DNA from: Gemmobacter sp.
GTDB taxonomy: Bacteria; Pseudomonadota; Alphaproteobacteria; Rhodobacterales; Rhodobacteraceae
NCBI RefSeq assembly: GCF_034676705.1
Contig: NZ_JAUCBS010000009.1
Span: 1 to 64,000 of the forward strand
Direction of reading: 5' to 3'
DNA: 64,000 nt
A model generated the notes under the pieces. The model ran no database searches, was not told the DNA's origin, and saw only the letters and a program-made list of their open reading frames with translations. This document shows, piece by piece, positions 52,602 through 61,505 of the stretch (positions are counted from its first letter, which is position 1; the number at the start of each line of letters is the position of its first letter). The position numbers and the translations under genes were made by a program.

Positions 52602-53104
52602 TGGACGATCTGCTGCCCGGCGAACAGGCACGCGCCATGGATGCCGCGCTGTGGGGCTTCCTGCTGGCGGTCTATGCTAGGCCCGGCGTGCAGGCGGCCT
52701 GCCTGGAGGTTCAGGACCGGACCGATGCCGATATCGTGCTGCTGCTGGTCTGGGCCTGGCACCTGCGCCCCGATCGGGTGCCGCTGGGGCCAGAGGCCAT
52801 ATCGGCCGTGCAGAGCCTTGTTTTCGACTGGCGCCAGCACACCGTCCTGCCGCTGCGCCGCCTGCGGGTGGATCTGCGCGCGGCCGGCCCCACCATGCCC
52901 GATGCCGCCCGCACAAGGCTGCGCGAGCGGATCAAGGCGCTGGAACTGGGCGCCGAACGCACCCAGACCGCGATGATCGCGGCTTGGCTGGCCGCCCATC
53001 CGCAGGCCCCGGGCGATGCCGATGCGGGCCTTGTCCTGATCCTGGACCCGGCGCAGGTGGCCCAGCCGCTGGCGCTGATCCGGCAGGCGGCGCTAGAGGT
53101 CTGA
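52601..53104 (+). CDS. TIGR02444 / DUF2390-type small protein
   Basis: A 167-residue protein with ALWGFLLAVYARPGVQAACL near the N terminus, then DRTDADIVLLLVWAW and RRLRVDL, the pattern of the TIGR02444 family whose biochemical role is unknown. Its ATG overlaps the ubiD stop by one base, so the two are translated together. A link with UbiD is suggested by this coupling, but members of the family are usually found elsewhere. Its end overlaps the convergent ubiX by 12 bases. Confidence 0.75.
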   Translation: MDDLLPGEQARAMDAALWGFLLAVYARPGVQAACLEVQDRTDADIVLLLVWAWHLRPDRVPLGPEAISAVQSLVFDWRQHTVLPLRRLRVDLRAAGPTMPDAARTRLRERIKALELGAERTQTAMIAAWLAAHPQAPGDADAGLVLILDPAQVAQPLALIRQAALEV

Positions 53105-53680
53105 GCGCGGTTCCTTCCACCGCCGCAGGATGCCGGCGTCCAGATCGAACAGGTCCAGCACCCGGCCCAGGCTGTGGTCCACCAGATCGGCAATCGTCTC
53201 TGGCCGGCCGTAGAACGCCGGCACCGGGGGCGCGATGATCGCCCCCATCTCGGCCAGCCGGGTCATGGTTTGCAGATGGCCCAGATGCAGCGGCGTTTCG
53301 CGCACCATCAGCACCAGCCGCCGCCGTTCCTTCAGCACCACGTCGGCGGCGCGGGAAATCAGCCCGCTGGTGACCCCCGTGGCGATTTCCGACATGCTGC
53401 GGATCGAACAGGGCGCCACGATCATGCCCATGGTGCGGAACGACCCGCTGGAGATGGCGGCGGCGATGTTGCCCTGCGCATGGCAATGGTCCGCCATCGC
53501 GCGCACCTGGGCCACCTTCAGGTCGGTTTCATGCGCCAACGTGATTTCGGCTGCGGGGGACATGATCAGATGCGTTTCGATCCCCAGCCCGCGCAGGATT
53601 TCCAGCAGGCGGATGCCGTAGATCACCCCGGACGCGCCCGAGATGCCCACGATCATGCGGCGCGGCACGTCCCCCGCCAT
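53093..53680 (-). CDS. ubiX: UbiX-type flavin prenyltransferase
   Basis: A 195-residue protein with the UbiX start MIVGISGASGVIYGIRLLE, SSGSFRTMGMIVAPCSIRSMSEIA and a C-terminal RPETIADLVDHSLGRVLDLF. It makes prenylated FMN for UbiD enzymes from dimethylallyl (pyro)phosphate and FMN. The start at 53680, three bases past the ridA stop, is used. It is the last gene of the operon TPP enzyme, FAD oxidoreductase, RidA, UbiX, and probably matures the UbiD protein encoded next door. Confidence 0.92.
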   Translation of the reverse strand: MAGDVPRRMIVGISGASGVIYGIRLLEILRGLGIETHLIMSPAAEITLAHETDLKVAQVRAMADHCHAQGNIAAAISSGSFRTMGMIVAPCSIRSMSEIATGVTSGLISRAADVVLKERRRLVLMVRETPLHLGHLQTMTRLAEMGAIIAPPVPAFYGRPETIADLVDHSLGRVLDLFDLDAGILRRWKEPRSDL

Positions 53681-53683
53681 GGC

Positions 53684-54064
53684 CTAGGCTGCCTTGTAGG
53701 CGGTCAGCTCGATCTCGACCTTGGCGCCCTCGGTCGGGATCTGGCAGACCAGCAGGGTGTTGGTGGGGCGGATGCTGCGGAACGTCTCGCCCAGCACCAA
53801 GGCGACATCGCGCAGGAACGCCTTGTCGGTGATGTAGACCCGGCAGGCCACCGCATCGGCCAGGCTGGCGCCGGCCTTGTCCAGCGCGCTGCCGATCGAG
53901 GTCAGCGCGTTGCGCGTCTGGTCCGCGACACCCTCGGGGAGGGCCCCGGTGGCCGGATCCTGGCCCAGCGTGCCCGAGACATAGATGGTCGGGCCGGCGA
54001 TCACCGCCTTGGCGTAGCCGGCGAAATCCTCGGACGGGGCGCCGGAAAAGATGCGGGTCTGCAT
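53684..54064 (-). CDS. RidA/YjgF-family protein
   Basis: A 126-residue RidA-family protein with YVSGTLGQDPATGALPEGVADQTRNAL, VACRVYITD and RPTNTLLVCQIPTEGAKVEIELTA. The Arg of the RidA active site is replaced by a different local context (VCQIPTEG), so it may belong to a Rid subgroup other than RidA itself. AAGGA precedes the ATG. Rid proteins hydrolyse imines such as those made by amine-oxidising flavoenzymes; its place after an FAD oxidoreductase agrees with that. Confidence 0.85.
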   Translation of the reverse strand: MQTRIFSGAPSEDFAGYAKAVIAGPTIYVSGTLGQDPATGALPEGVADQTRNALTSIGSALDKAGASLADAVACRVYITDKAFLRDVALVLGETFRSIRPTNTLLVCQIPTEGAKVEIELTAYKAA

Positions 54065-54086
54065 GATGGGTTCCTTCGGGTTGGGG

Positions 54087-55400
54087 TCAGCGATGGGTGG
54101 CGATGATCTGTGCCGCCACCCGCGCGCCCGATGCGGCGGCGCCGGTGACCAGCGGTTGGCTGAGATAGTCGCCGCAGAAATACAGCCCGTCGGTTGCGCC
54201 GCGGCGGGCGTCCAGAAAGCGGGTGATGGCGCGGGTATGCCCGGGGCTGAACACCGGCAGCTTGCGGGCGATCCACTGGTTGTGATGCGCGGCCACATCC
54301 TGATCCAGCGTCGGGAACAGGCGGCGCACATCGGCGGCGACCAGATCGTGCATACCGTCCTGCGCGCCGGTTTCGGCCACCTGCCGCACGGCTTCGGGCG
54401 ACAGCTGGGCGTAAAGCTGCGGCGCGGTGCCCCTGGATTCATTCCCCGGGATCTGCTGCCAGGTGGACAGCGTGCCCCCGGCGCCGCCGGCAAAGAACCG
54501 CATGTCCGGCGCCACCTGCCGGTTCAGCCGGTAATGCACGATCCCCAGCGCGTTGTAGCGCACGCCCGACAGGAAGGCCCGGTCCGCTGCTGTCAGCCCG
54601 GCGAAGATGCCCGCCACCCGGTCGCCCTCGATGGCCGAGATCACCAGATCGGCGGTCAGCCGCAGCGCGCCACCCGCGTTGCGGGCGCTGATCAGATGGC
54701 CGCCGTCCTGCGGTTCCACCCGGTCCACCGTGGTGCCGGTCAGCACCGTCAGCCCGCGGGCCAGCGCATCGGGCAGGGCGTTCATGCCGCCCGCCGGCAC
54801 CCACACCGTCTTGCGCCCCAGCATGAAGGGCGTGGTGGTGGCAAAGAAACTGGCCGAGATCTCCTCTGCGTCCTGGCTGCGGGTGCCGCGGAACACCGGC
54901 TGGACCAGACGGTCCAGCACGCGCGGGCCAAGGTGGCGGCGGATATGGTCGGCCAGCGTTTCATCCCCCGCCCCGGGGACCGAGGTGGCATCATCGGGGT
55001 TCGCCTGGCGCAGGCTGGCCAGCAGCCGCGCGCCATAGGCCATGAACCGCAGCCGGTCGCCCCAGCCAAGGCCGGGGTCCATCAGGGTTTTCAGCCCCGG
55101 CATCAGCTCGATCCGCCAGTCGCCCGCCGGGCCGTCCACCCGCGCGCCCAGGCCGCGCACCGGGATCATGCGATCGGCCAGCCCCAGATCGGCCAGCATC
55201 CGGTTGAAGGGCCTGCTGAACGGATAGAACAGCCTCGCCCCGGTGTTGAAGCGGATGCCGTCCTGTTCCGCCTCGCCCACCCGGCCGCCGGGGCGGGGGG
55301 CGGATTCCAGAACGCTCACTCGGAAACCGGCGCGGTTCAGGTGCCAGGCGGCGGTCAGCCCGGCAATGCCGCCGCCGATGATGGCTATGGTCCGGGTCAT
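54087..55400 (-). CDS. FAD-dependent amine oxidase / desaturase-like oxidoreductase
   Basis: A 437-residue flavoprotein. The N terminus is a dinucleotide-binding motif (IAIIGGGIAGLTAAWHLNRAGF) followed by ESAPRPGGR, the pattern shared by amine oxidases, protoporphyrinogen oxidases and hydroxysqualene dehydroxylase-like enzymes. The C terminus has GLYFCGDYLSQP, the conserved FAD-binding end. A 1016-residue reading from 57,137 is an out-of-frame shadow through the neighbouring gene; the ATG at 55400 is right. Substrate unknown; an imine-forming oxidation would fit with RidA downstream. Confidence 0.85.
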   Translation of the reverse strand: MTRTIAIIGGGIAGLTAAWHLNRAGFRVSVLESAPRPGGRVGEAEQDGIRFNTGARLFYPFSRPFNRMLADLGLADRMIPVRGLGARVDGPAGDWRIELMPGLKTLMDPGLGWGDRLRFMAYGARLLASLRQANPDDATSVPGAGDETLADHIRRHLGPRVLDRLVQPVFRGTRSQDAEEISASFFATTTPFMLGRKTVWVPAGGMNALPDALARGLTVLTGTTVDRVEPQDGGHLISARNAGGALRLTADLVISAIEGDRVAGIFAGLTAADRAFLSGVRYNALGIVHYRLNRQVAPDMRFFAGGAGGTLSTWQQIPGNESRGTAPQLYAQLSPEAVRQVAETGAQDGMHDLVAADVRRLFPTLDQDVAAHHNQWIARKLPVFSPGHTRAITRFLDARRGATDGLYFCGDYLSQPLVTGAAASGARVAAQIIATHR

Positions 55401-55411
55401 CGGGCGATCCT

Positions 55412-57055
55412 TCAGGGTTTCAGGGCCTCGGGGCCGGTCACGATCTCGATCAGGGCGGGGGCATTCAGGGCCAGCGCCTGCGCCAGGGCGGGGGCAAAGC
55501 CGGCGGTATCGGTCACGCGCCCGCCGGCGGCGCCCATTGATCGGGCGTATGCGGCAAAATCCACCGGGGCCAGGTCGGTGCCGGTGGACTGGCCGAACAT
55601 GCGCTGCTGGCTGGCGGCAATGGCGCCGAAGCTGGAATTGTTGATCACGATCGCGACCACCGGCAGGCGGTGCAGCACCGCCGTCGCCAGTTCCTCGCCA
55701 TGCATCAGGAAACAGCCGTCCCCCGCAATCGCCACCACGCGGCGGCTCGGCAGGCTGGCCGCCGCGCCGATGGCGGCGGGCAGGCCATAGCCCATGGCAC
55801 CGCTTTTCGGCCCCAGACAGGTGCCGGGCCGTTGATGCGGCAGGTAGCGTTGCGGCCAGTGGGCATAGGCCCCGGCGCCCACGGCGATCACCGCATCCTC
55901 GGGCAGGGCCGCGCGCAAGGCGGCGCAGACCGCGCGCAGGTCCACCGGCCCCGTGCCGGGCGCCCCGGTCGTGAACGCCAGCCGCGCCGCGCGCAGCCGG
56001 TCGCGCCAGCCGGCCCAGTCCGGGCGTGCCGCCACCCCGTCCAGTTGCGCAAACAGGCTGGCCGGCCGCGCGCAGATTGCCGGATCGGCGCCGAACACGC
56101 GGTTCAGTTCGGTCACATCGGGGTGGATATGCACCAGCCGCTGCACCGGCTGCGGCGCCTGCAACAGGCCGTAACCGGCAAAGCCGCCAGCGGCAAAGGT
56201 ATTGATCTCTCCCAGCCGCATGCCGGCGACGATCAGCAGGTCTGCCTGCCCGATCAGCCCGATCAGCGCCGGATCGGCGCCAATCCCCAGCTCGCCGCAC
56301 ATGGCGGGCGATGCGGCCGGCATCAGATCCCTGCGGCGGTAAGAGGTGACGACCGGCAGCCCCAGCGTTTCCGCAAAGTCGCGCAGCCCGGCCAGATCGG
56401 CCGCGGCCCAGCCGGTGCCGCCCACCACCAGAACCGGACGTTCCGCCGCCGCCAGCAGGCTTGCCACCTGCGCGGCCTGTGCGGGGGGCACATCGGCGGC
56501 CACGGTGACGGGCCGGGGCAGGGGGGGCGGCACCGGCACCGTCTGGTGCCAGACATCCTCGGCCACCACCAGCACCACCGGCCCGCGCTGCCCGCCCATG
56601 GCAACCGACCAGGCGCGCTGCATCGCCTCGGGCAGGCGGGCGGCATCGGTCACCTCGCCCACCCATTTGGCCATGGGCGACAGGGCGGCATGGAACTCCG
56701 GCCCCAGAAACGCCTCGCGCCCCGACTGGCGGGTGGTGGCCTGACCGATGATCAGGATCATCGGCGCCGCATCGGTCCAGGCGGTGTGCAGGGCCAGCGC
56801 GGCATTCAGCGCGCCGGGCGCCCGGCCCACCACGCATATGCCCGGCTGGTCGCGCAGATGCCCCGCCGCCTGCGCCATATAGGCCATGCCGCCTTCGTGC
56901 CGGCAGGTCACCAGCCGCAACGCGGTGGGGCCCATCGCATCCAGCAGTTCCAGGGCACCTTCGCCCGGCACATGGAACACGGGCGCAGCCCCGGCGCTGC
57001 CATCGGCAGTCCAGCGGGCGATCAGGTCGGCCAGCAGTGCAGCTCCGGTGATCAT
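55412..57055 (-). CDS. Thiamine-diphosphate-dependent enzyme (acetolactate synthase/benzoylformate decarboxylase family)
   Basis: A 547-residue TPP enzyme with three domains. The N-terminal PYR domain has the activating Glu E54 in CRHEGGMAYMA. The middle domain spans about 190-330, and the PP domain has the TPP site GDG at 445-447 with Asn near 472-473. The closest families are acetolactate synthase-like and benzoylformate decarboxylase-like enzymes. It is first of the operon that includes FAD oxidoreductase, RidA and UbiX. A 2-oxo acid decarboxylation or carboligation is likely. Confidence 0.88.
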   Translation of the reverse strand: MITGAALLADLIARWTADGSAGAAPVFHVPGEGALELLDAMGPTALRLVTCRHEGGMAYMAQAAGHLRDQPGICVVGRAPGALNAALALHTAWTDAAPMILIIGQATTRQSGREAFLGPEFHAALSPMAKWVGEVTDAARLPEAMQRAWSVAMGGQRGPVVLVVAEDVWHQTVPVPPPLPRPVTVAADVPPAQAAQVASLLAAAERPVLVVGGTGWAAADLAGLRDFAETLGLPVVTSYRRRDLMPAASPAMCGELGIGADPALIGLIGQADLLIVAGMRLGEINTFAAGGFAGYGLLQAPQPVQRLVHIHPDVTELNRVFGADPAICARPASLFAQLDGVAARPDWAGWRDRLRAARLAFTTGAPGTGPVDLRAVCAALRAALPEDAVIAVGAGAYAHWPQRYLPHQRPGTCLGPKSGAMGYGLPAAIGAAASLPSRRVVAIAGDGCFLMHGEELATAVLHRLPVVAIVINNSSFGAIAASQQRMFGQSTGTDLAPVDFAAYARSMGAAGGRVTDTAGFAPALAQALALNAPALIEIVTGPEALKP

Positions 57056-57332
57056 GGCGGTGTGTTCCTGTGAAAGCCGCCCTGTCGCGGCGTCTGGCCC
57101 GATCTATGGGCCGACCGGGCCGGTCGGCGCAATGCACCCCACCCCGGTGCAGACCCTCTGCCGGGCCATTTGTCCTGATTTCAACAAAACGAGACCCGGA
57201 AGAAAAAAACCCGGCACTGGCCAGCCGCGACGGGGCGCGATCTTATCGGGGAACAGCAAAACGCCGGGGGCTCTGGCCTTTTCCAGGGCCCCGCGACAAC
57301 AAGGCGATCACCACCAACCGGGAGTTGGCACG
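57056..57332. promoter_or_regulatory. Divergent region with several hairpins between TPP gene and Dpp operon
   Basis: No gene is supported. Dyads are GCCGACC-GGGCC-GGTCGGC at 57,110-57,128, TGCACC-CCACCCC-GGTGCA at 57,133-57,151, and GGGGCTCTGG-CCTTTT-CCAGGGCCCC at 57,267-57,292. The last lies in the leader of the transporter operon and ends about 30 bases before its ribosome site. The first two may be operators or structured leaders. An A-run occurs near 57,203. Confidence 0.45.
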
Positions 57333-58949
57333 ATGACTGCACGATCCAAATTTGTCCCCACCCTCAGCCGCCGCGGCCTGCTGGCGCTTGGCACCGCCGG
57401 CGTCGTTGCCGGGATGCTGCCCTTTGGCCGCGCCATGGCGCAGGCCAGCGGCGGCACGCTGGTGATGACCATCGTTCCCGAACCGAACGCCATGGTCAGC
57501 GCCTTCAACAGCGCCTCGCCCGTGGCCGTGATCTCGGGCAAGATGGTCGAGGGGCTGGTGTCCTATGACTTCGACCTGACCCCGCAGCCGAAACTGGCTA
57601 CCGCCTGGGAAACCGCGCCCGATGGCCTGTCGGTGACCTTCACCCTGCGCCAGGGCGTCAAGTGGCACGATGGCAAGCCGTTCACCTCGGCCGATGTGGC
57701 CTTTACCCTGCTGGAGCTGATCAAGAAGCACCATCCGCGCGGCCGTGGCGTGTTTGCCGCCTTGCAGGCGGTGGATACCCCCGATCCGCAGACCGCCATC
57801 CTGCGGCTGTCGCGCCCCAGCCCGGCGCTGATGGCGGCGCTGGACGGCTGGGAAACCCCGATGCTGCCCAGGCATGTCTACGAAGGCACCGATTACCTGA
57901 AGAACCCGGCCAACAATGCCCCCGTCGGCACCGGCCCGTTCAAGTTCCAGGACTGGCAGCCCGGCAGCCATGTCATTCTGGTGCGCAACGACGATTACTG
58001 GGGCGAGGGCGAGCCGCATCTGGACCGCGTGGTGGCCCGGTTCTACGGCGACCCCAGCGCGCGTGTGGCGGCGTTCGAGGCGGGCGAGCTGCATCTGGGC
58101 GGCGATGGCCCGATCCCGCTGAACGAGGTGAAGCGGTTCCAGGACAGCCCGGATTTCGTGGTGGAAACCCGCGGGACCGAACTGAACAACAGCCTCGACA
58201 TTCTGGAATGCAACCTGCGCAGCGGCCCCCTGGCCAAGGTCGAGGTGCGGCAGGCGCTGCTGCATGCCATCGACCGCGACCTGATGCTGAACACCGTCTG
58301 GTATGGTCTGGCCGAGGTGCTGACCGGCCCCGTGCCCCGCACCATTCCGAAATTCTATACCGATCAGGTGCCCGCCTATCCGCATGATACCGCCAAGGCC
58401 GAACAGCTGCTGGATGCCGCCGGGTTCCCGCGCGGGGCGGATGGCACGCGGTTCAAGCTGCGGCTGATCGCGCCCGCCATCGGCGATACCTACGACCGCG
58501 CCGGGCAGTTCCTGTCGCAGCAGTTCCGCCGCATCGGGGTTGCGCTGGACCTGCGCAGCGTGGACGTGCCCACCTTCATCCGCACGGTCTATGGTGAATA
58601 CGACTTTGACCTGAGCATGTTCCCGTCGTCGGTCACGGCCGATCCCAGCATCGGGTCGCACCGCTTTTTCCATTCCAAGGCGGTGAACAAGGGCACGCCC
58701 TTCGTCAATGCCTCGGGCTATGCCAACCCGGAAATGGACAAGGTGCTGGACGCGGCCGGAACCGAGATCGACCCGGCCAAGCGCGCCGCGCTGTTCCACG
58801 ATTTCCAGCGTATCGCGATGGAGGATCTGCCGATCCTGCCGCTGGTCCGGCCGATCTATGTCACCGTGGCCAGCGCCAGGGTGAAGCACTTCATGAACGG
58901 GCCCGAAGGCATGCGCGGCACCCTGGCCCCCACCCGGCTGGAGGCATGA
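57333..58949 (+). CDS. Dipeptide-type ABC substrate-binding protein (SBP family 5)
   Basis: A 538-residue periplasmic protein with a twin-arginine-type signal (LSRRGLLALGTAGVVAGM). Family parts are SVTFTLRQGVKWHDGKPFTSADVAFTLLEL and FKFQDWQPGSHVILVRNDDYWGEG. GGGAG precedes the ATG at 57333; an upstream in-frame start would pass through the divergent promoter. It heads an operon with a racemase-like gene, two permeases and two ATPases. The ligand is unknown. Confidence 0.9.
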   Translation: MTARSKFVPTLSRRGLLALGTAGVVAGMLPFGRAMAQASGGTLVMTIVPEPNAMVSAFNSASPVAVISGKMVEGLVSYDFDLTPQPKLATAWETAPDGLSVTFTLRQGVKWHDGKPFTSADVAFTLLELIKKHHPRGRGVFAALQAVDTPDPQTAILRLSRPSPALMAALDGWETPMLPRHVYEGTDYLKNPANNAPVGTGPFKFQDWQPGSHVILVRNDDYWGEGEPHLDRVVARFYGDPSARVAAFEAGELHLGGDGPIPLNEVKRFQDSPDFVVETRGTELNNSLDILECNLRSGPLAKVEVRQALLHAIDRDLMLNTVWYGLAEVLTGPVPRTIPKFYTDQVPAYPHDTAKAEQLLDAAGFPRGADGTRFKLRLIAPAIGDTYDRAGQFLSQQFRRIGVALDLRSVDVPTFIRTVYGEYDFDLSMFPSSVTADPSIGSHRFFHSKAVNKGTPFVNASGYANPEMDKVLDAAGTEIDPAKRAALFHDFQRIAMEDLPILPLVRPIYVTVASARVKHFMNGPEGMRGTLAPTRLEA

Positions 58950-59665
58950 GCCAGCCGCACACCCAGCAGGGGCCGGTCGGGGTGATCCTGCTTGACACGG
59001 CCTTTCCGCGCCCGCCGGGCGACGTGGGCAACCCTGCCACCTTCGGGGGGCAGGCGCTGCACGAGGTGGTCAGCGGCGCAACGGCGGCGCGGGTGGTCGA
59101 TGGCGACCCGCGCGATCCGGGCCTGCTGGCGGGGTTCCTGGCCGCGCGCGACCGGCTGGTGGCGCGGGGGGCGGTGGTGATCACCACCACCTGCGGCATC
59201 CTGGCGGTGCATCAGGCGGCGTTGCAACAGGGTTGCCCGGTGCCGGTCATCGCCTCGGCGCTGGATGTGGTGCCGGGACTGGTGGCCGCCGGGCAGCGCA
59301 TCGGCATCATGGCGATGGACAGCCGGTCTGTCGGCCCCGCGCTGCTGGCGGCGGTGGGCGCGCCTGCCGATACGCCGGTCGTGGGCCTTGAGCGGGGGGC
59401 CGAGCTTTACCCCGTGCTGCGCCGCAACCGTGCGGGCGATACCCTGGACCCCGCCCGTGCCACTGCCGATGTGATCGCCGCCGGACAGGCGCTGGTGGCC
59501 AAGGCCCCCGGGCTGGGGGCCATCGTGCTGGAATGCGCGAACCTGCCGCCCTACCGTGCCGCGCTGGCCCGTGCCACGGGCCTGCCGGTGCATGATATCC
59601 TGACGCTGATCGCGGGCCGCACCGGCCTTGCGGTTCCCGGCGTTCCGCTGCAAGGCCAGACATGA
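58946..59665 (+). CDS. Asp/Glu/hydantoin racemase-like protein
   Basis: A 239-residue protein of the aspartate/glutamate/hydantoin racemase superfamily. The two cysteines expected for two-base catalysis can be seen in TTTCGILAVH and LECANLPPY. The first 30 residues (PVGVILLDTAFPRPPGDVGN) resemble the arylmalonate decarboxylase/maleate isomerase-like branch as much as true racemases. Start by ATGA overlap with the SBP gene. It may act on the imported compound. Confidence 0.82.
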   Translation: MSQPHTQQGPVGVILLDTAFPRPPGDVGNPATFGGQALHEVVSGATAARVVDGDPRDPGLLAGFLAARDRLVARGAVVITTTCGILAVHQAALQQGCPVPVIASALDVVPGLVAAGQRIGIMAMDSRSVGPALLAAVGAPADTPVVGLERGAELYPVLRRNRAGDTLDPARATADVIAAGQALVAKAPGLGAIVLECANLPPYRAALARATGLPVHDILTLIAGRTGLAVPGVPLQGQT

Positions 59666-60654
59666 CCCCGCGTTCCAGCCGAATTCCCCTGCCCTACATC
59701 CTGCGCCGCCTTGGTTTTGCGGTGCTGACGGTGCTGGGCATCGCCATCATCAACTTCCTGCTGCTGCAACTGGCCCCCGGTGACGCCGCCGAGGCCTTGG
59801 CCGGCGAGGCGGGCACGGCCGATCCCGTCTACATGGAAAACCTGCGCCGGCAGTTCGGGCTGGACCGGCCGCTGATCGAACAGCTGGGCGCGTTCCTGTG
59901 GCGGCTGGCGACATTCGATCTGGGCTATTCCTTCCGGTTCAACCGGCCCATCGCCGAGCTGATCATGTCGCGCCTGCCGGCCACCCTGCTGCTGATGGGC
60001 GTGTCCATCGTGGTGGCGGTGATCGGGGCGATCTTTCTGGGCGTCATCGCCGCGCGCCATGCCAACCGGCTGCCCGACCGGCTGATCTCGGTCGGGGCGC
60101 TGCTGCTTTATGCGACGCCGCCGTTCTGGATCGGGCTGATGATGATCGTGGTGTTTTCGGTGCAACTGGGCTGGACGCCGACGGGCGGGATGTATGACAT
60201 CATCGCCGGCAACACCGGCATGGCCCATGTGCTGGACGTGGCGCGGCATCTGGCGCTGCCCGCCGCCACGCAGGCGTGTTTCTACCTGGCGATCTACACC
60301 CGCCTTGTCCGCGCCGGGATGCTGGAGGTTCTCAGCCTTGATTACATCCGCGTGGCCCGGGCGAAGGGGATTTCGGAACGCCGCATCGCCTATTCCCATG
60401 CGCTGCGCAATGCGGTGCTGCCGCTGTTGACGGTGGTTGGCGCCAATGTCGGCACCTTTCTGGGCGGCGCGGTGCTGACGGAAACCGTGTTTTCCTGGCC
60501 CGGCATCGGGCGGCTGATGTTCGATGCGATGTTCCAGCGCGACCTGAACCTGCTGCTCAGCATCCTTGTGCTGTCGTCGGTCTTTGTCGTGGTCACCAAC
60601 CTTGTGGTGGACCTGCTGTATACGGTCATCAACCCCACGGTGGAGCTGAAATGA
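59662..60654 (+). CDS. Dipeptide-type ABC permease (DppB-like)
   Basis: A 330-residue membrane protein with the DppB pattern: first helix RLGFAVLTVLGIAIINFLLLQLAPGD, a 70-residue periplasmic part, KGISERRIAYSHALRNAVLP (coupling helix) and FSWPGIGRLMFDAMFQRD. It overlaps the genes on both sides by four bases. With the next permease it forms the channel. Confidence 0.91.
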   Translation: MTPRSSRIPLPYILRRLGFAVLTVLGIAIINFLLLQLAPGDAAEALAGEAGTADPVYMENLRRQFGLDRPLIEQLGAFLWRLATFDLGYSFRFNRPIAELIMSRLPATLLLMGVSIVVAVIGAIFLGVIAARHANRLPDRLISVGALLLYATPPFWIGLMMIVVFSVQLGWTPTGGMYDIIAGNTGMAHVLDVARHLALPAATQACFYLAIYTRLVRAGMLEVLSLDYIRVARAKGISERRIAYSHALRNAVLPLLTVVGANVGTFLGGAVLTETVFSWPGIGRLMFDAMFQRDLNLLLSILVLSSVFVVVTNLVVDLLYTVINPTVELK

Positions 60655-61502
60655 TGCCCCGTATCGCACCCCTGCTGCGCCTTGCCCTGCGGAACTGGAC
60701 GCTGTCGCTGGGGCTGGTCCTGCTGGCCATGGTGCTGCTGGTGGCCCTGCTGGCGCCGCTGGTCTATCCCGGCGATCCGTTCGACATGGTGGGTCCGGCG
60801 CTGCAATGGCCGGGCACATATCCCGGCGCGCCCCTGGGCACCGACAGCCTGGGCCGCGACATTGCCGCCGGCATCTTCCACGGCGCGCGCATCTCGCTGA
60901 TGGTGGGCTTCGTCTCGGTCGGTTGCGCGCTGGTGGTGGGGGTGCTGGTCGGCGCCTTTGCCGGCTATTACGGCGGGCGGGTGGACAACGTGCTGATGCG
61001 GGTGACCGAACTGTTCCAGACCATCCCGCAGTTCATGCTGGCCATCGTGATCATCGCCATCCTTGGGCCGTCGATCCGGGCGGTCATCATCTCGCTGGGG
61101 ATCGTGTCGTGGCCCACGGTGGCGCGGCTGGTGCGGTCGGAATTCATGGTGCTGCGCGAACGTGCCTTTGTCCAAAGCTGCATCGTCATCGGCATGAGCG
61201 ACCTGCGCGTGATCTTCGCCCAGATTCTGCCCAATGCGGTCTCGTCGATCACCGTCATGTCGTCGGTCCTGATCGCAACGGCGATCCTGATGGAATCGGC
61301 GCTGTCCTTTCTGGGCTTTGGCGACCCGAATGTCATGAGCTGGGGCACCATGATCGGCATGGGCCGCAGCCAGCTGCGCGATGCCTGGTATATCATCGCC
61401 ATTCCCGGCGTGGCGCTGATCATCACGGCGCTGGCGCTGAACCTGGTGGGCGAAGGCATCAACGATGCGCTGAACCCCCGCCTGCGGAAACGAAAGATCT
61501 GA
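60651..61502 (+). CDS. Dipeptide-type ABC permease (DppC-like)
   Basis: A 283-residue membrane protein with the DppC pattern: N-terminal helix, APLGTDSLGRDIAAGIFHGAR, then MRVTELFQTIPQFMLAIV and ERAFVQSCIVIGMSDLRVIFAQILPN as the coupling region. ATG overlaps the upstream stop. About six hydrophobic segments are expected from the sequence. Confidence 0.91.
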   Translation: MMPRIAPLLRLALRNWTLSLGLVLLAMVLLVALLAPLVYPGDPFDMVGPALQWPGTYPGAPLGTDSLGRDIAAGIFHGARISLMVGFVSVGCALVVGVLVGAFAGYYGGRVDNVLMRVTELFQTIPQFMLAIVIIAILGPSIRAVIISLGIVSWPTVARLVRSEFMVLRERAFVQSCIVIGMSDLRVIFAQILPNAVSSITVMSSVLIATAILMESALSFLGFGDPNVMSWGTMIGMGRSQLRDAWYIIAIPGVALIITALALNLVGEGINDALNPRLRKRKI

Positions 61503-61505
61503 TCC

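Noticed and set aside
54087..57137. 1016-residue minus-strand frame
   Set aside because: Only its C-terminal 437 residues are a real protein (FAD oxidoreductase). The rest is an out-of-frame shadow of the TPP enzyme, so it is not a fusion.
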